This document shows positions 8,750 through 17,400 of a stretch of DNA of 64,000 bases, piece after piece. The stretch is taken from positions 102,190-166,189 of the forward strand of contig NZ_BMSE01000019.1 of NCBI RefSeq assembly GCF_014648995.1, given 5' to 3'. The notes under the pieces were generated by a model. That model saw only the letters and a program-made list of their open reading frames with translations. It ran no database searches and was not told where the DNA came from. The translations under genes were made by a program, and so were the position numbers. How positions within the stretch are numbered: the first letter of the stretch is position 1; each line of letters starts with the position of its first letter. Origin of the DNA: Streptomyces massasporeus. Lineage in GTDB: Bacteria; Actinomycetota; Actinomycetes; Streptomycetales; Streptomycetaceae.

Positions 8750-9646
8750 GAGTTCCTCTGGCGGTCCTCGCAGGCCGACTTCCTGATCCCCGCCCGGCCC
8801 CGGCCGACCCTCGCCGAGGAACTGGACGCCGTGGACCGGATCGACGACGACCGGTATGTGACGGCCGCCCTCGTCACGACCTGCGGCAGCGGCCGGATCC
8901 CCCGCGCCGCGCCGTCACCGCTCACGGACGCGGCCGCGCGGGAGCGGGCCCTGGACCTGGCGCAGGCCCGCGGCCCGCGGCAGGAGGCCTTCGCGGAACG
9001 GCTGCTCGCCGACCCGGCGGCCGTGCGGGCGCGTGTGCGCGACACCCTCGAACAGTGCGCCGAGGCCTTCTTCGACGCCGCGTGGGCAGGTGTCGTGGTG
9101 CAGATCGCCACCGATCTGCGTCTGAAGAACGACCTGCTGAGGCGTCAGGGGATCGGGGCGGCCCTCGCCTCGGTGTCCGGGGCGGTCACCCTGGCGCCGG
9201 ACGGTGACGTCATCGTCGTGGACAAGCTGCAGGACAAGGCGACCACCGCCGACGGCGCCGGGGTCACCTTCATCCCCAGTGTCTTCGGCCGTCCCCACCT
9301 GGTGGCGGTCCACGCGCCCGGCTGGCAGCCGGTGGTGCAGTACCCGGTGGCCGAGCCGGGTCCGCCGGAGCCGGTGCCGCTGGAGACGGTGACGCTGCGG
9401 CTGGAGGCGCTCGCCCATCCGGTACGGCTGCGGCTGCTGCGCACCCTGGCGCGCGGTCCCCACACCACCGGCGAGCTGGCCCACGCCTGGGAGCTCACAC
9501 CTCCGGAGGTCTCCCGCCATCTCGCCGTGCTGCGCCGCGCGGGCCTGCTCACGCCCCGGCGGCACGGCCGGTACGTCCGCAACACCCTCGACCTGCCCGC
9601 GCTGTCGGCCCTGGGCACCGACCTGCTGACGGCCGTGCTGCGCTGA
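8705..9646 (+). pseudogene. ArsR-type/DUF5937 transcriptional regulator, N-terminus deleted
   Basis: Family-like sequence starts abruptly at about 8747 with AEFLWRSSQADFL and runs to the end. A central ligand-type domain is followed by an ArsR/HTH_20 winged helix (LEALAHPVRLRLLRTLA, TTGELAHAWELTPPEVSRHLAVLRRAG split across the helix-turn-helix). Full-length relatives have about 65 more residues before this point. Upstream sequence belongs to an antisense transporter tail, so the head and promoter were probably lost in a deletion. The frame is open back to a GTG at 8705 (weak CAGAGGG upstream), so a 313-aa protein with an artificial head might still be made. The remaining reading frame is undamaged, suggesting a recent event. 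Confidence 0.6.
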
Positions 9647-9658
9647 GCTGCTGCTCAG
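9643..9658. terminator. small hairpin between convergent stops
   Basis: CTGAGC-tgct-GCTCAG forms a perfect 6-bp stem with a 4-base loop that contains both the regulator's TGA and the kdpC stop. It is short for a terminator. Confidence 0.3.
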
Positions 9659-10287
9659 TGCTTTGCCACGAGCTCCCGGAGCGCGATGTTGAGCGCGAGG
9701 ACGTTCACGCGGGGGTCGCCCATGAAGCCCAGGGTGCGGCCCTCGGTGTGGCGGTCGACGAGCCGCCGGACCTCGGTGACGGAGAGGTGGTTGCGTGCGG
9801 CGACCCGGTGGACCTGGAGGGCGGCGTACCGCGGGGAGATGTCGGGGTCGAGGCCGGAGCCGGAGGAGGTGACGGCGTCGGCGGGGACGTCGTCGGGCTT
9901 CACCCGGTAGCCGGCGGTGGAGTTCTCCCTCACCACCTCGGCCTTGGCCGCCCGCACCGACTCGACCAGCTTCCGGTTGTCGGCGGAGAGGTTGGTGGCG
10001 CCGGAGAGGATCAGCTTGTACTGCGTGTTGGCGGTGTTCTCGCCCAGGCCGTTCGCGGGGCGGGGCTGGAAGTAGTCCAGGCTGTACCCCTGTTGGCCGA
10101 TCAGGGACGAGCCGACGACCTGGCCGTCCGCCCGCACCTCGGAGCCGTTCGCCTTGCCGGGGAACAGTCCCTGGGCGATGCCGGTGACGGCCAGGGGATA
10201 GAGGACACCGGTCACCAGGGTCAGCACGAGGAGGGCGCGCAGGCCCGCCCCGAGCAATCGGGCGGTGTTCGTGACGGAGTTGTTCAT
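9655..10287 (-). CDS. kdpC: potassium-transporting ATPase subunit KdpC
   Basis: A 210-aa single-span subunit of the high-affinity K+ pump. The N-terminal membrane helix (ALLVLTLVTGVLYPLAVTG) is followed by a periplasmic domain with family blocks GSSLIGQ, YFQPRPA, PADAVTSSGSGLDPDISP and VNVLALNIAL. KdpC stabilises the KdpA-KdpB complex. It is last in the operon, about 24 bases after kdpB. I start at the ATG at 10287, where similarity begins (MNNSVTNTARLL); an in-frame GTG at 10299 is the alternative. Confidence 0.95.
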   Translation of the reverse strand: MNNSVTNTARLLGAGLRALLVLTLVTGVLYPLAVTGIAQGLFPGKANGSEVRADGQVVGSSLIGQQGYSLDYFQPRPANGLGENTANTQYKLILSGATNLSADNRKLVESVRAAKAEVVRENSTAGYRVKPDDVPADAVTSSGSGLDPDISPRYAALQVHRVAARNHLSVTEVRRLVDRHTEGRTLGFMGDPRVNVLALNIALRELVAKH

Positions 10288-10311
10288 GACGGTCAGCACG
10301 CTTTCGGAGAA

Positions 10312-12417
10312 TTACAGCCCGGGGATGAGGGAGACGATCAGGTCGATGAGCTTGATGCCGAGGAAGGGTGCGATCAGCCCGCCGAGGCCGTAGACCGTGA
10401 GGTTGCGGCGGAGCAGCTTGTCGGCGCTCAGCGGCCGGTAGCGCACGCCCTTCAGGGACAGCGGAACCAGCGCGACGATGATCAGCGCGTTGAAGACGAC
10501 CGCCGACAGGATCGCGGAGGCGGGCGAGGACAGCCCCATGATGTTGAGCTTGTCCAGGCCGGGGTAGACCGCGGCGAACAGGGCCGGGATGATCGCGAAG
10601 TACTTGGCGACGTCGTTGGCGATGGAGAACGTCGTCAACGCGCCCCGGGTGATGAGGAGTTGCTTGCCGATCTCGACGATCTCGATGAGCTTGGTCGGGT
10701 CGGAGTCGAGGTCGACCATGTTGCCGGCCTCCTTGGCGGCCGACGTGCCGGTGTTCATGGCCACGCCGACGTCCGCCTGGGCCAGCGCCGGGGCGTCGTT
10801 GGTGCCGTCGCCGGTCATCGCGACGAGCTTGCCGCCCGCCTGCTCCCGCTTGATGAGGGCCATCTTGTCCTCGGGGGTGGCCTCGGCGAGGAAGTCGTCG
10901 ACACCGGCCTCCTCGGCGATGGCCCTGGCCGTCAGCGGGTTGTCGCCGGTGATCATGACGGTTCTGATGCCCATGCGGCGCAGTTCCGCGAACCGCTCCC
11001 GCATGCCGTCCTTCACCACGTCCTTGAGGTGGACGACACCGAGGACCCGGGCGCCGTCCGCGTCCTCGACGGCGACCAGCAGCGGGGTGCCGCCGGCCTC
11101 GGAGATCCGGGCGGCAAGGGCTTCGGCGTCCTCGGCCACGGCGCCGCCCCGCCCCTCGACCCAGGCGGCCACCGACGCCGTGGCCCCCTTGCGGACCTTG
11201 CGGCCGTCGGCGTCGACACCGGACATCCGGGTCTGCGCGGTGAAGGCGATCCACTCGGCGCCGGCGAGCTCCCTCCCGCGCAGACCGTGCTTCTCCTTGG
11301 CCAGGACGACGACGGAACGGCCCTCGGGCGTCTTGTCGGCCAGCGACGACAGCTGGGCCGCGTCGGCGAGTTCCGCCTCGGTGACCCCGTTCACCGGCAC
11401 GAACGCGGCGGCCTGCCGATTGCCGAGGGTGATGGTGCCCGTCTTGTCCAGCAGCAGTGTGGAGACGTCACCGGCGGCCTCGACCGCGCGGCCGGACATC
11501 GCCAGGACGTTGCGCTGGACCAGGCGGTCCATGCCGGCGATGCCGATCGCGGAGAGCAACGCGCCGATGGTCGTGGGTATCAGGCACACCAGGAGCGCCA
11601 CCAGCACGACCGTCGTCAGCCGGGTGCCGGCGTGGTCCGCCAGGGGCGGCAGGGTGGCGCAGGCGAGCAGGAAGACGATCGTCAGCGAGGCGAGCAGGAT
11701 GTTCAGCGCGATCTCGTTGGGCGTCTTCTGCCGTGCGGCGCCCTCGACGAGGCCGATCATCCGGTCGATGAAGGTCTCGCCCGGCTTGGTGGTGATGCGG
11801 ATGACGATCCGGTCGGACAGCACCTTCGTACCGCCGGTGACGGCCGAACGGTCGCCTCCGGACTCCCTGATGACCGGGGCGGACTCGCCGGTGATGGCCG
11901 ACTCGTCGACGGAGGCCACGCCCTCGACGACGTCCCCGTCGCCCGGGATGACGTCGCCCGCCTCGCAGACGACCAGGTCGCCGATCCGCAGTTGGGTGCC
12001 GGGGACGAGCGTGCCGTCGGTCCGGCGGGCCACGCTGTCCGTCTTGGCCTTGCGCAGGGTGTCGGCCTGCGCCTTGCCCCGGCCCTCGGCGACCGCCTCC
12101 GCCAGATTGGCGAAGACGACGGTCAGCCACAGCCAGGCGCTGATCGTCCAGCCGAACCAGTCGCCCGGGTCCGTGAAGGAGAACACGGTCGTCAGGACCG
12201 AGCCGGTCCACACCACGAACATGACGGGTGACTTGACCATGATCCGCGGGTCGAGCTTGCGGAACGCGTCCGGCAGCGACCGGAGCAGCTGCCGGGGGTC
12301 GAACAGGCCCGTTCCGGCACGGCCCTCGGAGGTCTTGTGGCCCGTCGGCGCGTCCGGGTGGGGCGCCAGGGTGGGAGTGGACATGGAGTCCTCACGGGGT
12401 TCGGTGCGGGTGGTCAT
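10312..12417 (-). CDS. kdpB: potassium-transporting ATPase ATP-binding subunit KdpB
   Basis: A 701-aa P-type ATPase that drives K+ uptake through KdpA. Visible motifs are the actuator TGES (SAITGESAPVI), the phosphorylation loop DKTGTITLGNR and the hinge TGDGTNDAPALAQADVG. The ATG at 12417 overlaps the kdpA stop (ATGA). A second ATG at 12384 has a clear GAGGA 6 bases upstream and would give a 690-aa protein; it may be the real start, since the extra 11 residues (TTRTEPREDS) look unconserved. Length and motifs are otherwise normal. Confidence 0.96.
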   Translation of the reverse strand: MTTRTEPREDSMSTPTLAPHPDAPTGHKTSEGRAGTGLFDPRQLLRSLPDAFRKLDPRIMVKSPVMFVVWTGSVLTTVFSFTDPGDWFGWTISAWLWLTVVFANLAEAVAEGRGKAQADTLRKAKTDSVARRTDGTLVPGTQLRIGDLVVCEAGDVIPGDGDVVEGVASVDESAITGESAPVIRESGGDRSAVTGGTKVLSDRIVIRITTKPGETFIDRMIGLVEGAARQKTPNEIALNILLASLTIVFLLACATLPPLADHAGTRLTTVVLVALLVCLIPTTIGALLSAIGIAGMDRLVQRNVLAMSGRAVEAAGDVSTLLLDKTGTITLGNRQAAAFVPVNGVTEAELADAAQLSSLADKTPEGRSVVVLAKEKHGLRGRELAGAEWIAFTAQTRMSGVDADGRKVRKGATASVAAWVEGRGGAVAEDAEALAARISEAGGTPLLVAVEDADGARVLGVVHLKDVVKDGMRERFAELRRMGIRTVMITGDNPLTARAIAEEAGVDDFLAEATPEDKMALIKREQAGGKLVAMTGDGTNDAPALAQADVGVAMNTGTSAAKEAGNMVDLDSDPTKLIEIVEIGKQLLITRGALTTFSIANDVAKYFAIIPALFAAVYPGLDKLNIMGLSSPASAILSAVVFNALIIVALVPLSLKGVRYRPLSADKLLRRNLTVYGLGGLIAPFLGIKLIDLIVSLIPGL

Positions 12418-14093
12418 GACGCCAGCCCCTCGGCGAGCGGGCCGAGCGCGAGGGCCGGGAAGTACGTCAGTCCGGTGATGATCAGTACGGCGCCGACCAG
12501 CAGGCCGGTGAAGAGCGGCTTCTCGGTGCGCAGGGTGCCCGCGGTGACGGGGACCGGCCGCTGCCCGGCGAGCGAGCCGGCCAGGGCCAGGACGAAGACC
12601 ATGGGCAGGAAGCGGCCGAGCAGCATCGCGAGTGCGGTCGTCGTGTTGAACCAGTCGGTGTTCGCGTTCAGTCCGGCGAAGGCGGAGCCGTTGTTGTTGG
12701 CGGCGGAGGTGAAGGCGTAGAGGATCTCGGAGAAGCCGTGCGCGCCCGGGTTGAGCGTCGAGTGGGGCGGGGTGGGCAGGGCCACGGAGGCCGCGGTGAG
12801 GACCAGCACCAGGGCCGGGGTGATCAGGATGTAGCAGGCGGCGAGCTTCATCTCCCGCGCGCCGATCTTCTTGCCCAGGTACTCGGGGGTCCGGCCGACC
12901 ATCAGACCGGCGACGAACACCGCGATGACCGCGAGGATCAGCATGCCGTAGAGGCCGGATCCGGTGCCGCCCGGGGCGATCTCGCCCAGCATCATCGAGA
13001 GCAGGGTGAGGCCGCCGCCGAGGCCGGTGAAGGAGGAGTGGAAGGAGTCGACCGCGCCGGTCGAGGTGAGGGTCGTCGACACCGCGAAGACGGAGGACGA
13101 GCCGACGCCGAAGCGGACCTCCTTGCCTTCCATCGCGCCGCCCGCGGCCTGCAGGGCCGGGCCGTGGTGGGCGAACTCCGTCCACATCATCAGGGCCACG
13201 AAGCCCAGCCAGATGGTGAACATCGTGGCGAGGATCGCGTGGCCCTGCCGCACGTTGCCGACGAGCACGCCGAAGGTGCGGGTGAGGGAGAAGGGGATGA
13301 GAAGGATCAGGAAGATCTCGAAGAGGTTGCTGAAGGGCGTCGGGTTCTCGAAGGGGTGGGCGGAGTTGGCGTTGAAGTAGCCGCCGCCGTTGGTGCCCAG
13401 CTCCTTGATGGCCTCCTGCGAGGCGACCGCGCCGCCGTTCCACTGCTGCGGGCCGCCCGTGCTGTGCCCGTTGAAAAACTGGCCGACCTCGTGGATCCCG
13501 GAGAAGTTCTGGATCACGCCGCAGGCGACCAGGACGACGGCGGCGATCGCCGCGGCCGGCACCAGGATCCGCACGGTGCCGCGCACCAGGTCGGCCCAGA
13601 AGTTGCCGAGGTCGCCGGTTCGCGCGCGGGCGAAGCCCCGGACGAGGGCCACGGCGACAGCCATGCCGACGGCAGCGGAGAGGAAGTTCTGCACGGCGAG
13701 ACCGGCGGTCTGCACGACGTGCCCCATGGTCTGCTCGCCGTAGTACGACTGCCAGTTGGTGTTGGTCACGAACGACACGGCCGTGTTGAACGACTGCGCC
13801 GGGTCGACCGACGCGAAGCCGAGCGAGCCGGGCAGGACGCCCTGGAGCCGCATGAGCAGGTAGAGGAACAGCACGCCGACGGCCGAGAAGGCGAGGACGC
13901 CGCGCAGGTACGCGGTCCAGGTCATCTCCGTGTCGGGGTCGGCGCCGATGGCCCGGTAGGCCCACCTCTCCACCCGCAGGTGCCGCTTCGAGGAGTACAC
14001 CCGGGCCATGTAGGTGCCGGCGGGGACGTACGCCAGTGCCAGCGCCGCCACGAGGGCGAGCAGCTGGAGGACGCCGGCGAGGACGGGACCCAT
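12414..14093 (-). CDS. kdpA: potassium-transporting ATPase K+-channel subunit KdpA
   Basis: A 559-aa polytopic subunit that binds and translocates K+. It has the four selectivity-filter-like regions of the family, including TNTNWQSYYGE, GTNGGGYFNANSAHPFENP and TSAANNNGSAFAG. Its ATG begins one base after the kdpF stop, with GGAGAGG within the kdpF end as ribosome binding site, and its stop overlaps the kdpB start. The length matches the family. Confidence 0.97.
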   Translation of the reverse strand: MGPVLAGVLQLLALVAALALAYVPAGTYMARVYSSKRHLRVERWAYRAIGADPDTEMTWTAYLRGVLAFSAVGVLFLYLLMRLQGVLPGSLGFASVDPAQSFNTAVSFVTNTNWQSYYGEQTMGHVVQTAGLAVQNFLSAAVGMAVAVALVRGFARARTGDLGNFWADLVRGTVRILVPAAAIAAVVLVACGVIQNFSGIHEVGQFFNGHSTGGPQQWNGGAVASQEAIKELGTNGGGYFNANSAHPFENPTPFSNLFEIFLILLIPFSLTRTFGVLVGNVRQGHAILATMFTIWLGFVALMMWTEFAHHGPALQAAGGAMEGKEVRFGVGSSSVFAVSTTLTSTGAVDSFHSSFTGLGGGLTLLSMMLGEIAPGGTGSGLYGMLILAVIAVFVAGLMVGRTPEYLGKKIGAREMKLAACYILITPALVLVLTAASVALPTPPHSTLNPGAHGFSEILYAFTSAANNNGSAFAGLNANTDWFNTTTALAMLLGRFLPMVFVLALAGSLAGQRPVPVTAGTLRTEKPLFTGLLVGAVLIITGLTYFPALALGPLAEGLAS

Positions 14094-14094
14094 C

Positions 14095-14184
14095 TCAGAA
14101 CCTCTCCGGGAAGATCAGGGCGAGGACGAGATAGCCCAGCAGGGCGACGGCCACGACCAGGCCCACGACGTTCTCGGCGGTCAC
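14095..14184 (-). CDS. kdpF: KdpF, single-helix subunit of the Kdp pump
   Basis: A 29-aa peptide starting GTG and reading MTAENVVGLVVAVALL then GYLVLALIFPERF. This is a single transmembrane helix with the terminal PERF/PEKF-type ending of KdpF, a lipid-like stabiliser of the complex. It lies one base upstream of kdpA. Its GTG start overlaps the preceding 27-aa ORF's stop (GTGA). It is easily missed because of its size. Confidence 0.9.
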   Translation of the reverse strand: MTAENVVGLVVAVALLGYLVLALIFPERF

Positions 14185-14264
14185 AGCTTCGTCACCCCCT
14201 TGGCGACGAGGGCCACCAGCGCGAAACCCGCGAGCACGGCGACGACGAAGGCCACATCGGCCAT
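14181..14264 (-). CDS. 27-aa single-helix ORF leading the kdp operon
   Basis: The ATG at 14264 has AGGAG 6 bases upstream (TCAGGAGTTCGCGATG). The product is MADVAFVVAVLAGF then ALVALVAKGVTKL, one hydrophobic helix with a basic end, and its TGA overlaps the kdpF GTG by 4 bases. The strong Shine-Dalgarno and the coupling support translation. It may be an additional small Kdp subunit or a leader peptide that feeds ribosomes into kdpF (inference). Confidence 0.75.
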   Translation of the reverse strand: MADVAFVVAVLAGFALVALVAKGVTKL

Positions 14265-14385
14265 CGCGAACTCCTGAAGTGAGGTGCGGAGAAACGGACG
14301 CTTCGAGGAAAGCGCCCCGATGGCCGGATCGGATCGTCCGTTGACGGGTCCCTTACGGCGGGGGCCACGCCTTTGACGACCCCTT

Positions 14386-14421
14386 GACGCCCTTGATCCT
14401 TTCGACGCCCGTGATCCTTCG
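14386..14421. repeat. two tandem 18-bp units upstream of the kdp operon
   Basis: GACGCCCTTGATCCTTTC (14386-14403) is followed directly by GACGCCCGTGATCCTTCG (14404-14421), matching at 15 of 18 positions; related TTTGACGACC precedes them. They lie between the caspase-WD40 gene's 3' end and the kdp operon. They could be a tandem operator for kdp (inference). Confidence 0.45.
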
Positions 14422-14432
14422 GGACGGCCTCG

Positions 14433-17400
14433 TCACCCGGGCAACGGCGCGAGGAGTTCCGCGCACCAGGTGAAGCTCGCCGTCCCCGCCTCGTGCGCGA
14501 CGACGAATCCCGTGGCGCAGGCGGCGATCGAGGAGACGGCGGCGGGCAGGTGGTAGGGGGCGGCCGGCTCCTGCCGGTTCACGAGGTCCCAGATCACGAC
14601 CCGCCGGTCCTCGCCGCCGCCCACGGCGAGGACCCGGCCTCCCGGCAGCCGGGCCGTGGCCAGCGCGGTCACCCGGCCCCGCAGCCCGGTGAGGGATTCG
14701 GCCGCCTGCGGACGGTCGAGGTCCCACAGGCGGACCTCGCCCCCGTCCCCACCGGCCAGGACCACCGTCCGTTCCCCGGGCAGTACCGCGGTGGCCACCG
14801 ACGCGATCCGTCCGCCGCGGCGGGGCGGTGCGGCCACTTCACGCCCGGTCGACACGTCCCACACCAGCAGGTTGCCCCGGCGGTCGCCGCTGATCGCGAC
14901 ACCGGGGGCAGGACCGCCGTCGGTCAGGGCCAGCGCCAGCACCCAGTCGCCGTGCCCGGTGAAGGTCCGCAGCCGTGCCCCCGTCGCCAGGTCCCACACC
15001 GTCACGACGCCGGTGTCCCCACCGGTGAGCAGGACCTGGCGGCCGTCCGTGGCACGGCCCACCGCCACCGTCCTGATGCGTTCCGCGCGGTGGGGGAACT
15101 CGTGGACCAGACTGCCGCGGGTCAGGTCCCACATCCGCAGGGAGCCGTCCCGGCCGCCCGCCACGACGACCGGCCCCACGTCCGGCAGTTCGGCCGTCGC
15201 CAGCGCCCGCACCAGCAACCGTCGGCCCGAGTCCTCCAGGGCGTGCCTGTGGTCGCCCGTCATCAGGTCCCGCACCTCCGCGCCCCGCTCGCCGCCCCCG
15301 GCGACACACAGGGCCGGCCCCTCCTCCGGCTCGGCGACGGCCACCGCCTCCATGACCTCCTCGTGGCCGGTCTCCGGGGCGTCCGGGCGGGCGTCCGTGA
15401 CGTCCCAGACGACGGCGTGCCCGTCGGCGCCGCCGCTCACCGCCACCAGACGGCCGTCGAGCAGCGCGACGTCGACGCCGTGCACGCCGCCGGGGTGCGC
15501 GGCGAAGACGTGGGTGGGCCGGCCGGTGCCCGTTTCCCACACGGCGACGCGTCCGTCGGCGCAGCCCGTGACGACCCGCCCGCGCTCGCCGTCCCCGCCC
15601 AGCGCGAGGCAGGTGATCACCCCGTGGCCCGCGGAGGCCAGTTCGTGCAGCCTCCGGCCCTCGGCGAGGTCCCACACCAGGACGCGTCCCGCACGGTCGC
15701 CGCTCACGGCGACGCGCCGGTCTCCGGCCGTGCCCGTGGCCACCCGGGTCACCCGGTCCTCGTGCCCCGTCAGCGTGTGCAGCTTGCTCCCGTCGGCCGC
15801 GTTCCACACCTGCACCCGGCCGTCGTAGCAGCCGGTGACCGCCACGACGGTGCCGTCGCCCAGCGTCGCCGTGGCCACCGCGCGGACGAAGTCCGGGTGC
15901 GGGCCGAGGGTGCGCAGCCACTGTCCCGTCCGCACGTCCCAGACGCGGGCGCCCCGGTCCTCCCCCACCGCGACGGCGACCGGGGTGCCGTCCGGCAGTC
16001 GCGCGGTGGTGAGCCCGGAGAGCAGCACCATCGAGCTGTCCAGCCGGGTCGGCGTTCCGCCGTCCGGGTTCCACAGGACCACCTGGTGGCCGTGTCCGGC
16101 GGCCACCGCGCGGGTGCCCCCCTCGGGCAGCGAGACCGTGACGAGCATCCGGATCGGCCCGACACCGGCCGCCTGCCGGCGGACCAGGTCGCCGGTGCGC
16201 GGGTCGTGGACGTACAGCCGGCCGTCCTCCCCTCCGGAGACCAGAACGTGGCGTCCGTCGGCGAGTTGTGCCGGCGCGACCGTCCGGGCCGGGCCCGACA
16301 GGCCGCCGAGGGTGCGCAGGATCCCACCGCCGAGCGGGTCCGACAGCCGCGTGCGGTGGGTGTCCCCGGTGCTGAGGACCACGCACTCCCCCTGGCCCCG
16401 CGTCTCCCCCGCCGCGTCAGGGTCCGGCGTCCGGGCGAGCAGCACCTCGAAGACGGGCCCGGCGTGCGGGCCGAGGGTCTGCAGCCGTGCCGTGGTCGCG
16501 GTCCGGCTCACGGCCCAGACCGGCCGGGCCGAGACCGGGGGCGGGCCCGCCCGGGAGGCCAGCCCGTCGGACAGGGCGGTGTCCCGCCATACGGCCGCGT
16601 CGAGGCCGAGCAGATCCCGCCGTACGGCCGCCAGGTGCCGGAGCGGATGGTGTGCCGTGGTCTGACGGTAGATGTCGGCGTGCGTCCGGGCCCGGCGCCC
16701 GTGCGCCCGGTGCAGATGCCGTACGAGCCGCTCCGGGTCGGCGTGCAGCAGGTACGACACGTCCTCGAGCAGCGCGTCCAGCTGCTCCGGGCCGACGTCG
16801 GCCGCATGGTCGGCCGCGTGCCGCCGCAGGTAGCGGTCCGCCCGGGACCAGTCACGGACGCCGTGCTCGGCCGGAACGGCCGACAGCAGGGCGTCCAGCA
16901 CGGCACGGCCGTCCGTGCGCCCTGCCAGGTGTTCGGCCGGCGCCCGGTGGAAGAAGCTGTAGAGCTTGCCGTCGTCCACGGCCGGGTCGGCACCGGGGTC
17001 GTAGGTGGTGCGGAGATAGAACCGGGCCACGGTGAGGGCCTCCGCGGTGTCCCGCAGCCGTGGCGGCAGCGCCCCGTCACGCACCTCGGGCCGCAGCGCG
17101 AGAGCCACCTCGTGCAGGAGGCCGGACGGCATGCCCTGCCCGGCCGCCCGGGCGAGCGCCGCCAGCACCGCGTCGGTCCAGGGCAGTTCGGCCGTGAGGG
17201 TGCGCAGGTCCAGGTCGAGCATCCCCGGCAGATCGCACGGCAGTTCCCGGGCGATCTCGGCCCCGGAGAGGATCGTGCCCGCCCGGGAGAGTCTGCGCAG
17301 GTGCGCGCCGTACACGGCCGCGGTCAGGAACGCCCCGTGCTCGGCGGAGCCCGACAGGCGGTACGCGATCATCTCGGTCACGTCGGTGGAGTAGTCGGTG

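Noticed and set aside
14265..14432. A c-di-AMP riboswitch in front of kdp
   Set aside because: I could not fold the conserved riboswitch core from this sequence; only repeats are visible.
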